NCBI RefSeq assembly: GCF_000327385.1
Contig: NW_008708379.1
Location: 29,716-93,715 of the forward strand
Direction: 5' to 3'
Origin: Lottia gigantea
Lineage: Eukaryota > Mollusca > Gastropoda > Lottiidae
Length of the DNA stretch: 64,000 nucleotides
A program made the translations under genes and the position numbers. Shown here in pieces: positions 51,401 through 61,419 of this stretch; position 1 is the first letter of the stretch; each line of letters begins with the position of its first letter. The notes beneath the pieces are model-generated. The model was given only the letters and a program-made list of their open reading frames with translations. It was not told the DNA's origin and made no database searches.

Positions 51401-53794
51401 ATAAACGGGGTCGTGTCGTATTCTGACATGTGTGTCAAAGTTATGGTTGTTGCATTACATGAAATCAGTTATGTTAGCACAAATACATTCAGTTAAGCTC
51501 TAATTGCGTTTGGGTTCGTAAAAGTCATAAGGGTCAGTAGTACTTTAATAACGTGACCTTCCAATTTGTCAGAGCTAATTTATTGATTTACTCATTTTGT
51601 GTATGGACGCTTTTATTTTATTCATCGTTTCCTTATAATCAAAAACATTTATATCATTAATATCAACCGCATGTCGCCTTAAACTTGTTAATTAATACAG
51701 ATATTCTGATTGATTAGACTATATATAGTAATAGGATATAGGTCAACTTAGTGTTTATTTTGTAGGCTCTTGCCCAAATCCGGAAACTCTAGACGGTGGA
51801 CCATGTCCGGGTTCAATTACAGATAAATGCTCATCCGACAGTGACTGTTCCTCAGATTTAAAATGCTGCATCCATCCTTGTGGGAGAATGTGCTTGAACC
51901 CAGCAAAAAGTACACCAGTTTTGAAATCAGGTATATTCCAATTACATAAATTTATTGTCAACCATATGGGACAAGCGTATGACCCGAACAAGCCACTGGC
52001 CTGTTGTTGTGTCAGCGAGCAGAGCGCTATAGATGGCAAGATAAATATTTACGTATCTGAGCTAGTTAAATTTCAATTACGCAATTTAATTCTAGATCAT
52101 GAGAAAACACTCCCTCTGTATTGTTTGTATGTTTAAACGATATTGTTGTGGCCTATTTATCAATAAAAAGCGCGTAATGCACACAAAACTTATATGATCA
52201 TCCGAATCTCCTTAAATTGTCATTTGACACAATTGCACACATGTTAGTTTGAAGTAAACAAAAATTGAATATTACCACAAAAAAGCTCATGGCCAGTTAC
52301 AATAAGAATCACACCAACAGACATATTTTTTTTATTATTTAAAGATGGGTTTCCTTATGTTTTAGTGTCAAATTAAGCAAACTATTTGATCAATTGGTGT
52401 TTCTAATGAATTATCCTGTATTCTTAATCATACCATTATGTTCTTATTGCATATAATAGAGAGTTTTAACCAATCATTAATGTCCATGTATGTACAGTCT
52501 GGATAAACAAAAAAAGACTTTTTTTTATGAAATTATGAAATAATTATTGACATGTGGGACAAACTGGTATTGAGAACATCTCTTCTTTCCGTTCACTTAA
52601 GTATTAATGAAAATAAGGGAACCCATCTTTAAAGATTATAATGCAAACCTGATTAAAAGGACATCTGATAAGTTGAAAACTCCCAGTACGGTTATAATAT
52701 ACGATTTAACCTCTTTTCTAAATACACATGCACTGCGAATACATAGTTCGATTATATGTAACAGGACATAATGTAAACACTGACTGAAGCAGTATAACTA
52801 ACTGATGATTCACAGATTCACATTAGCTCTGTGATTGGGTTTGTCGACACGGCATGCCAACGATATTGGTAAATAACACTTGCCACAGACTTGCAGGAGC
52901 TGCATGATTCATTATGAAACAGTATACATTAACAAACCAAATAGAACGTGATATATTAACAATTAACTCACATGGTGTTAATAGGCCAAATACTATTTAC
53001 TCAAAGTGTTTACTCCTATGAGTGTATTAATGTCCTTTTATTCCAGAGGCTTTCAACGCGTGGGTATTTACCCCGAAGGGAATAATTTTGGGGACAATTA
53101 TATTCTAAGTTCTTCTATTAATTCTGGCAATATTCTCCGGTATGAAAAAGATTGCAAGGAAAACCTAGTAGAAAATAACAAAATAGTAAAGATTTATAGG
53201 GGGAAGGGGAGTAATGCAATCGATCAAAGATCCCAAATGGTGTAATAGAAGGAAAAAGGTTGAAAACCCCTGTTTTATTCACATAATCTAGTATGAAATA
53301 TCTATCGTAGTATTGACTATACCGAGAGCATAATATAAGGAAGCAAATTATTTGTTGTTAGACGACATCATCCCTAATCATCTACATGCATAATATGTTC
53401 TTCGAGATATTCACTCTTGAAATATTTTGACGAAGTGATGGCGTTGGTAGTCCCATAAATGTTGGTAACATGCATTGAAAAAGGTGAAAGATACGTTATT
53501 TCACCATGTACATTCCAGTCACTTGAAATAGATGCTTAATGTCACTACATCGGATTTCTTGCAGGAAGCTGTCCAATGCCTCACCAGGTAATGTGCTATC
53601 TTCCTCGACGAGACAGATGTTCATCGGATGCGAACTGTGAAGGCAGAAGTAAATGTTGCAGTCACCCTTGTGGTCGAATTTGTGTACCACCAACGTCACT
53701 GACTCCAACTGACTCAAGGCAGAATTTGATGGCACCTTCGTTATGGCCATCGTGGACGTTTCCCTCAAGAATCTTAAACGGTAGGTGGACGTAG
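48462..53794 (+). CDS. WAP gene F: secreted protein with four WAP domains, six exons
   Basis: Exons: 48462-48525, 48651-48749, 50219-50293, 50843-51007, 51766-51930, 53565-53794; 265 residues. Exon 1 is the signal peptide (MMDIIWWMCALVLFVDGIST). WAP1 is split between exons 2 and 3 at the same place as in genes B and D (LQCRPG, then FLCC). WAP2 and WAP3 are whole 165-nt cassettes; WAP4 is in the last exon. Each domain has eight cysteines. The protein ends with a Trp-containing tail (LWPSWTFPSRILNGRWT). The tail contains AACG then GTAGGT, a usable phase-1 donor at 53,781, so a further 3' exon cannot be excluded, though none is visible before gene G at 55,107. Confidence 0.82.
48895..49100. repeat. 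Partial GGGGCAGG-family element in gene F intron
   Basis: AAAAGACGAGCCGTCTTTTT, ACTCGGATAATTCTGGACAC and GTATTTGAAGGCCCAAATTT match the element at 28,655 in reverse order. To its left, ATCATCCGAATCTCCTTA and AATTGTCATTTGACACAATT recur near 52,198-52,245. Confidence 0.5.
49700..50030 (+). repeat. Pyrimidine-rich tract in gene F intron
   Basis: A plus-strand C+T-rich region with many CTTCC, TTCCC and CTCTC runs. It creates a 163-residue open frame (49,570-50,061) with no homology-like features and no splice role that I can see. I treat it as intronic low-complexity DNA. Confidence 0.6.
52343..52637. mobile_element. MITE with AAAGATGGG terminal inverted repeats
   Basis: The left end TTTAAAGATGGGTTTCCTTA and right end AAGGGAACCCATCTTTAAA are ~20-bp inverted repeats bounding ~295 bp. 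The interior is AT-rich and has GTCAAATTAAGCAAACTATT and CTGGATAAACAAAAAAAGAC. No coding frame. A shorter copy in the opposite orientation is at 55,995-56,178. It lies in the last intron of gene F. Confidence 0.75.
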
Positions 53795-53799
53795 TATAC

Positions 53800-54430
53800 G
53801 TGTATACGAATTTGTCCTTCCAGTAGAACAAATTCTTGTATTATAATCTTGATACTGGCAATTCTTAACCATATGGGATTTGGGAGAATCAAAGCCTCCC
53901 ATTCCAGAAATCTAATTACTATAGCAATTTCAAGACATGCAGAAAAATTAACCCCAAGTAGTAATTAACCACAGTGAGAAAAACATAAACCATTATACGG
54001 CATTAAATTATTTGAATGAATCCGTGCTATTTCAGCTCACATAATACGTTTACTCGTAAGTCGCATTAGACTTTGGATTATAAATTTGCTTCTATTGCTA
54101 TTAAAAAGGAGAAAAGGAAAACTCCTAAGCTTGCCTCTTTAATGCATTTAAACAGGGACTGATTGTTGAATAGCATTATGTGAAGATAGTCATCATCATC
54201 CACAGGATGTCCTTAATATCCACTTGAAACAAATTAAAGTTGGGAACAAAATATATAATATCTCTTAGCAACATAGAACATTGAAATCAAATATATGTAT
54301 TAGAACATCTTCGGGGAGTTGCTAAGAATTACTGTAATGAGTAATGGTAAGCAAGTGTATGCCAAACCGTCAATCATAAATAACTGTACATAAAAAAAAA
54401 ATAAATAAATAAAATGAATTATTTCCCTTT
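53800..54430. other. No gene seen
   Basis: Region after gene F. Several AATAAA motifs occur near 54,395-54,413, any of which could end gene F transcripts. Confidence 0.4.
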
Positions 54431-54930
54431 GAAATTCATTAATAATTCTTTTATTCCACTCGAATCTAGTTTTCCTTTCTGGATTTATGAATCTACATAC
54501 ATTGCAAATGCAGTTTAATGCATGTGTCAGATGTAATATTATGTTGTTTTTTTAATAGAAATTCTGCTTTTATCGTATAAGATATAGTCTTATAATGCAC
54601 CAGAATAAACCAAGGTGAATAGAACAGATCAAATTCTACCACCTTGTTATTTGACGAATTTGTTGCATAGGCACTAATTCGAAGGTTTCGATGCAGTTTA
54701 TGAATTTTCCAGTTCCTATAAAATAATCTATAAAATGAAGATTGAATTAAGATTCGTTCGTTAAAATCGTGGACGTTGCCGCACTTATTTAGTAAAGATT
54801 CTATTTTTTCAACTGGTATTGTGACTGGTTGAGGAATATAGTCGTCGTGAATTTTAGTGTTAAATGAGTGCAGCTTTTTATATTCTAACCATATTTGCAC
54901 TTTTGAGTGAAATTTACACAAGGATCAAAC
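54430..54930. repeat. Upstream part of a tandemly duplicated unit (copy 1)
   Basis: CCACTCGAATCTAGTTTTCC, GATTTATGAATCTAC and ATCAAATTCTACCACCTTGT recur in the same order at 60,790-61,230 upstream of gene I. The copies differ by numerous indels, so the 142-residue minus-strand frame here (54,493-54,921) is not conserved and is probably chance. Confidence 0.75.
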
Positions 54931-54996
54931 GTACATGTACTAAGAAAACTGTGACAAAGCCAAGCTGATGTCATAACCAATGATTTCGATGTAAAC

Positions 54997-55040
54997 AGCA
55001 TAATAAATGTATATCCGGTTCGAATATTTTATATAAAAGG
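54997..55040 (+). promoter_or_regulatory. Promoter of gene G: conserved TCCGGTTC block and TATA box
   Basis: GCATAATAAATGTATATCCG then GTTCGAAT, followed by TATATAAAAGG at 55030-55040, 67 bp before the start codon. The same block occurs before gene I (61,308-61,352) and, without a good TATA, before gene H. Confidence 0.7.
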
Positions 55041-55106
55041 ATGGTTGGAAAACAAAAGTTACGCTAAATAAAAGAAGTTAACTGATTCGTCGTATATTTT
55101 ACTAAA

Positions 55107-58100
55107 ATGAAGTTGTTCATTCTAACTTTAGCTGTGTTTACAGGTAATTATAATTTTTAAATTCTAAATTTTATTTATTTTTACTCATTTCGACATGAAG
55201 CGAAGGAGTTTACATTTTTTTCGCATTAGGAATTTTTCGCGTTTTTTTCCGAACGATATGGTCTTATTTTGGTTATAATGGTACGTATTAAATTTGCTAA
55301 CATTGTTATGGCATAATATATAAGACATAATAAGTATTTCGATTTGTGTTCATTAAGAGAAATGAGAGCAATGCAAAAATGATTATAGAAAAGTATATCA
55401 TACTGACAACTGAAATTAAGATTGATTTACTTAGATCACAACAAGGCAACTCCCCCATTGTTTCTCATAAGATTTTCCCAAAATGTTCATAGTTCCTCGT
55501 CGGGGTTGCTGCTGTTCCGTGTAGAAAGGCAAAAGAAACGTCATGTGGATGTATCATAATTATAACTGCATTTGCAAATGGTTATATTATATTCGTCAAG
55601 ACATGAAATTTAAGGCACCAAATAGAGCCGGTAGAACGTTCAATGAGTTGAACCACGAGACGTGTAACTTCTAATGTCTGTTAAGTTTATCAGTATTTTC
55701 AGAAGTGACGTTTCTTTTGCCTTTCAGTATATATTGTAAAGAAGTTAGGATATCAAACACTGTGTAATGGTATTTTTCTTAATCCTTCACACAGATTCAT
55801 TATCATGCCATTCACTGTGTATTTTTTTTTATATTACAGTTGTATCTGAAGCCCTCCTGCCAGGTAAAATATTTTAGCAATTTATTTACACAACATATTC
55901 TCGTTGCATTCAAAATGAAACATAAATGAGTTAGTGTGGTTGTAAAAACAAAAAACGCAGAATGCCAATGCGTGACCGATCAAGAAAGATCAAAAAGTCT
56001 TTTTTTGTTTATCCAGACTTTACATACATAAACATTTATCATTGGCTAAAACTCTTAATTATATGCATAATGATATGATTAAGAATACATGATAATTCAT
56101 TAGAAACACCACTTAATCAAATAGTTTGCTTAATTTGACACTAAAAGATATGGAAACCCATCTTTAAAGATAAACAATTGAATCAACAGATTGCTTTAGT
56201 TATGATATTAAAGTATAACAAACTTTTTTTTTTAATTCTAGCTCCATTTTTAAAACCAGGTAAGATAAATTACTTCTAATTGCATATTCATTGATAATTA
56301 CAAAGTTTTTTGGATTTATCGGATTATATAAGGATCCTGTTATTTATGACACCAATCTTATTGGACAAGTTTAACATTCTTAAATTTAATCTTCATTCTA
56401 AGACGTAGTATTCCTTTAAAGTTCCAAGGTGTAATCCTTTCAAATCGTATAGTCATGATGTGTTTCGAGGAGAGACTTAGAATGTTTTAACCTGATCCCG
56501 TGACACATGGTAGTAAGCCTACTGAAGTAATTTTTTTATGAAATAGTTTCCATCGTATGGCGCGCAAGTGTATTCACTAATAAACGTATTTCAAAGCCGA
56601 CACAGCACTATACTCTTGATTCTTTTTAGGCGCATGTCCCATGCAACGACGATTGAGATGCTACCGAGTACGTAACCGCTGCAGAACAGATTCTTCATGT
56701 TCTGGATCTATGAAATGTTGTCAACACCCATGTGGAAAACGTTGTACTTCTCCACTACCCGAACTTATTGACCAAGAGCTCCCTCACGGTATGTTTTATT
56801 CTTGAAATAGTGGAAGAAAACGAAAGGGACAATTCACAACTGTTTTTCTTTTTCTTTTCACCAAAAAGGTGAATACTAAAAGTTGTTCTCAAAATCCTTT
56901 TTGCATTGTTTCTTAAACCAAAAGAAGAAAGATTCATGAAAACGGGAGGTTACGAAATGTCATAATCTCGTTGAAGATTATAAAGACAAAGGGTTCCAAA
57001 TTTCATGGGAATTGTTTTGTCAATATTCATTATCATTTCGTTCCCTCAATCACTTACACATGTTATTGCATTTACATATGTTTATCTATTTACACGTGGT
57101 TTTCTATTTACACGTGGTTTTCTATTTACACGTGGTTTTCTATTTACACGTGGTTTTTCATTTACACATGTTTTTTGTCCGTTTACACATGGTTTTCTTT
57201 TTACACGTGGTTTTCCATTTACACAATATGTTTTTTTTCAATTTACGCATGGTTTTCTATTTACACGTGGTTTTTCATTTACACATGTTTTTTGTCCGTT
57301 TACACATGGTTTTCTTTTTACACGTGGTTTTCCATTTACACAATATGTTTTTTTTCAATTTACGCATGGTTTTCTATTTACACGTGGTTTTCCATTTACA
57401 CATGGTTTTCCATTTACACATGGTTTTTGGGGGAGGAGTAGATGCCACAGAATTGTCAATGGGGGCTACCCCTACCCCCTGTAAAAGCGCCACTGATTGA
57501 ATTACATTTAGTTCCTTAGTTGCAACAATCCCATGTTAGAAATATATGATAATTTTGATTTTATATTTTTTAGTTTCAGTTTGTTCAAAAAATCCATGTG
57601 GTAATCTACAGATTAAGTGTCAGTTTGGACAAGAGAGAGATTCAAACGGATGTTTGTTATGTAAATGTAAGAACATATTTTCTTTATATTCTCTCACTTC
57701 ACAAACTTCCAAATTTTGAAGCATCTATAATAATATAGCATATAGCATCTATTGTATCAATATTTTAAATACTGAATATATTTTCTTTTAGGTCGTAATC
57801 CCACTTTGAATCCACCATTATGTCCTCCTGCACAGATGGTTAACTGCTTAGTTGAACCATGTCGTTCGGCAACTTGTAGTAATCCTGATGCACATACATG
57901 CATGTAAGTATAAATTTATACAATATTCAAAATGTCTCGATGTTTTAGAAGCATTAAATGGTTACTGATTTATGAAGAGTAATCTGAATCTACGGACAAG
58001 GTCATAGTTATTATGAATTTGTGATTCGAATCCTCTACGAACGGTGATTTGAATTGGAAAATGATATTCCACTGAAAATGCAAAAATAAATGACGCAATG

Positions 58101-58219
58101 TCTTTCAAATTAAAATCGTTCTTGACGGTTCTTCTGAAACTTTTTTTTCTTTCAGAGCCAACTATTGTAACTGTCAACCTGTGTTCTATGATTTTAACGG
58201 AAATGCAGTCACTTGTTAA
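55107..58219 (+). CDS. WAP gene G: one WAP + antistasin-like + 8-Cys C-terminal domain, seven exons
   Basis: Exons: 55107-55143, 55840-55863, 56242-56259, 56630-56788, 57580-57666, 57792-57903, 58156-58219; 166 residues. Signal peptide MKLFILTLAVFT continues into two microexons of 24 nt (VVSEALLP) and 18 nt (APFLKP). Exon 4 is one WAP domain (ACPMQRRLRCYRVRNRC...CCQHPCGKRC). Exon 5 is the 87-nt antistasin-like domain (CSKNPCGNLQIKCQFGQERD...GCLLCKC). Exons 6-7 encode the C-terminal domain: CPPAQMVNCLVEPCRSATC, then ANYCNCQPVFYDFNGNAVTC, joined across a phase-2 intron. Here the usual YCGGC reads YCNC. Exon 5 has two possible acceptors six bases apart (TAG at 57571 and CAG at 57577); the second matches gene I. 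AATAAA is at 58245-58250. Confidence 0.85.
55995..56178. mobile_element. AAAGATGGG-family MITE, opposite orientation
   Basis: Reverse complement of much of the element at 52,343: AAAAAGTCTTTTTTTGTTTA, CATTAGAAACACCACTTAAT, TAGTTTGCTTAATTTGACAC and GGAAACCCATCTTTAAAGAT occur in inverted order. Only one terminal repeat is evident. It sits in the gene G intron between its two microexons. Confidence 0.65.
57069..57429 (+). repeat. 18-bp minisatellite with CACGTG in a gene G intron
   Basis: About twenty units of TATTTACACGTGGTTTTC and variants (ACACATGG, ACGCATGG), plus a ~114-bp higher-order block duplicated in tandem. Since 18 is a multiple of three, all three plus-strand frames stay open for ~160 codons; these are artefacts. 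A shorter array of the same unit is in the equivalent intron of gene I. Confidence 0.9.
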
Positions 58220-58574
58220 GAAATTTCATAAATCATGTTTTTATAATAAAATGTTGTTTTCCTGTTATTTTGTATTATTTGGTATTGGGACTGGGCATAC
58301 TTTCTCAAACAATCGTTCCAAAGGTCTAGCGAGGCAGATGACCCTTCTGATAGAACTAAAACTCTTAGTGACTTCATTAGAAGCCATAAGTATGTTTACA
58401 AACTCTTTTCTTGATGCTTCTTATACTCTACATATTATTCTGAACGTTGTTCTTTAGTCTAGTTGGACTTCAAGTGAATAAATGTACTAAAAATGTATAA
58501 AAATCGCATAATCCCTTCAAAAATACCTCGAACTAGAAATTTAACTTTCTAATCCTATATGTCTTATATATATA

Positions 58575-58685
58575 TATGGATAATTCTGGACACTCATCGA
58601 TTTGAAGGCTCAAATTTAGACGGTAAGCTGTGTAGCTTAGCCGCCAAACGATCGCTAACCTGTCCCTTTAAAAAAAACTAAGATA
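58575..58685. repeat. Partial GGGGCAGG-family element
   Basis: GGATAATTCTGGACACTCAT, TTTGAAGGCTCAAATTTAGA and CTAACCTGTCCCTTTAAA match the element at 28,655 (left half, inverted). It lies between genes G and H. Confidence 0.5.
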
Positions 58686-58884
58686 GATTGGGGTCAAAAT
58701 GACGATAATAAACCCATTCCGTTTTCACTTTCTGAACTAGTACAAACCGATGTCATAACAAATTAATTATAATGGCATAATAAATGTATATCCGGTTCAA
58801 ATTGGGTATTTAATGAAATGGGTGAAAATAGAAAAGTATAACTAATTTAGAAAAGTTATAGGATTCGTCGTTTATATTACTAAA

Positions 58885-60291
58885 ATGAAGTTGTTCATTC
58901 TAACTTTAGCTGTTTTTACAGGTAATTGTAATATCTTTTTTTAAATTTGTTTCTAAGGGTGCCCATTCACCATAGTGATTACCAGTTGCCTGTGGTTGCG
59001 AATAATGAAGTCCTTTGCATTGCATGAGAGTTTATGAGCACTATTCCCATTCGTAACTGGTGATAACTATGATGCGAGGGCCACTTTAGATAAGACTGCG
59101 ATATTTTATTCATTGGGCCATGGGGCTTTCAGTTTCCTTGCATCGGGAATCTTTGCGCGTATCTTCTTACGATGTTTGATAATTTTGTACGTTTTAAATT
59201 TTGCTAATATTGATTTGGACATAACACTTTCTATTTCGTAGTTTACTATTTAGTGCCCTGCGATAAAAATAACAAAACGTTCCGTTTCCCTTTTTGTCTG
59301 TTAGTGTAAATTGATAGCAATGCAAAGAATACTATTGAATATATACTTTACGCGGTTAAATATGATCATCATAATTATGAATCTTAGAGTCTAAGTCAGG
59401 AAATATTTCTTCATCAAGATTAATTACCATGTCATTCACTGTATTTTTGTATATTACAGTTGTATATGGAGCCCGCGTGCCAGGTAAAATACTTTATTAC
59501 ATACATGTCTAACTTAATATATCAATACAAAGAGATTCACTATCATATAGTAATTATATCCATGTAGTCGTAATATATTGAAAACGGTCGGAACTATGTT
59601 CTATTCTGACTGACATCAATGAATTGCATTACCATTAAATCATCCAAATAGTTAGTAACAGTTACGATTTGATCAGAGTTCAGCCTATTTCCCGATGGGT
59701 GTAACTCTCCCAACTTTCACAGTTGGGTCAGAAAAGATCTAAAAAAAAAACTAGGCTAAATTTCCGGTTCGCAACACGTAGATTCATAGTTCCTTTTGTA
59801 CTTGATCTCAAACATTCAAACATTTTTCTTTTATTGCACCAATAGTTTTTCCTATAGGATTATGTCCCCCTGGAGAGATTGTTAACTGCTTCGTTGAGCC
59901 ATGTCGTTTCGCAACTTGTAGTAACCCTGATGCACATGAATGCATGTAAGTATAATTCATCTTTTCAAAATGTCCCTTAGTTTGAAGCAATGAAGGGTTC
60001 CCCAGAAAAGTATCAGCGCAATTTAAAATAAATTAAAATTTAATCTAAAATAAAACTACGCAGATAATTGCGAAAAGGAAGCTATCACTTTGCAACAGGG
60101 TACATAGAATATAGTGTTTTCTAGTGTTGTTTGATGAAAAGGCAATAATCAACTGAAAATGTAGGAATAAATGCCGCAATATCTTCCAATTCAGATGGTT
60201 CTCCTGAAAATTCTTTTCTTTCAGATCTAATTATTGTGGTGGCTGCAATGCTGTGTTCTATGATGTTAACGGAAATGTTGTCAATTGTTAA
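58885..60291 (+). CDS. Gene H: secreted protein with only the C-terminal 8-Cys domain, four exons
   Basis: Exons: 58885-58921, 59460-59483, 59858-59945, 60225-60291; 71 residues. The signal exon is almost identical to that of gene G, and the 24-nt microexon (VVYGARVP) is retained. The 18-nt microexon, the WAP exon and the antistasin exon are all absent; the next exon is the C-terminal domain, LCPPGEIVNCFVEPCRFATC, joined in phase 2 to SNYCGGCNAVFYDVNGNVVNC. The domain has eight cysteines and keeps the YCGGCNAVFYD core. All junctions are GT-AG and in phase, so it is a plausible intact gene, a natural minimal version of the family. AATAAA occurs at 60321-60326. Its promoter keeps TCCGGTTC but the TATA position reads GTATTTAATG. 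Confidence 0.8.
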
Positions 60292-60299
60292 AATTATTA

Positions 60300-60780
60300 A
60301 TATTTTATTTAAACATGAATAATAAATAACATGTCATTTCCTGTTATTTTCATATTTTAGTGGATTTAAACTTGGAAATATAATCGGGCGTCCTTAATCA
60401 AACAATTGTGATGGTTTCTGAGAATTTAGTGATGTAGACGACCCTTCTGACACAACTGGCAATGAATATTTTCAGCTATCCATAACGCTATGACCAGCAA
60501 CCGGCATGTTCACGTCAAATTTACCCCCTCTCCCTGATACTCTATATTACATTGGAAAATGCAAAATCCTTTTTCATCCGACCATGTGACGTTTGGGTCA
60601 AGGATTTCGGAAAACGTATTGTTTGTAAAATGACACCAGAGGGCCAAATCCGAAATCCCATCTTCACGTTTATGAATTACATGCAATAAACAAATAAGGC
60701 ACATTTTGTGACATGTACTAAGAGCACTTGGCGGTATGGACGTAATCAGAGACTTTTATGATGAATACAGTATATCTTGT
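60300..60780. other. No gene seen
   Basis: Short intergenic stretch after gene H with no supportable feature beyond the polyadenylation signal. Confidence 0.4.
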
Positions 60781-60789
60781 TCTTGAATG

Positions 60790-61230
60790 TATTTTGTATT
60801 TCCACTCGAATCTAGTTTTCTATTTTGATTTATGAATCTACTTATATTGCATACGCATCGAATGCATGTGTCAGATATTAGACCAGGTTTTTTTTATAGT
60901 AATTATTTTTTTTATCATAACGACAGAATTGTTTTTTTATGCATCAGAAAAAACTGAGGTGAATAGAAGAGATCAAATTCTACCACCTTGTTATTTGACG
61001 AATTTGTTGCATAGGCAATAATTCGAAGATACGTTCATAAAAATCATTAAAGTTTACGCATTTATTTTAGTATACAGTAGAATTGGATTGGATTATATTT
61101 TTTCAAATTGTATAACTTGTTGAATATAATAGATTTTAGTGTGAAATTGGTGCACTATTCTGGTCATAGTGGTAAAACATTCGCACTTTCGAGTGAAAAT
61201 CAAACAAGGATCACTTCAATTAAACGTACA
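60790..61230. repeat. Upstream part of the tandemly duplicated unit (copy 2)
   Basis: Counterpart of 54,430-54,930: the same ordered blocks, with more indels. Together with the downstream similarity of genes G and I it shows a ~6.3-kb unit duplicated in tandem. Confidence 0.7.
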
Positions 61231-61307
61231 TGTACTAAGAAAACTATGATAGATTGATTGAAAATTAAAAAAAAAAAACAACTGATGTCATAACCAATCG
61301 ATGTAAA

Positions 61308-61352
61308 CAGCATAATAAACGTATGTCCGGTTCGAATATTCTATATAAAAGG
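61308..61352 (+). promoter_or_regulatory. Promoter of gene I
   Basis: CATAATAAACGTATGTCCGG, TTCGAAT and TATATAAAAGG (61342-61352), 67 bp before the start codon, the same spacing as in gene G. Confidence 0.7.
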
Positions 61353-61419
61353 ATGGTTGAAAATAGTAAATTATAACTAAATAAGAGAAGCTAACTGATT
61401 CGTCGTATATATTGCTAAA

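Noticed and set aside
54493-54921. 142-residue minus-strand frame
   Set aside because: The duplicated copy at 60,790-61,230 has indels that do not preserve the frame, and the composition looks like AT-rich non-coding DNA.
56971-57500. Three overlapping plus-strand open frames of 156-162 residues
   Set aside because: They are produced by the 18-bp minisatellite, whose period is a multiple of three; all frames stay open and none has sensible flanks.
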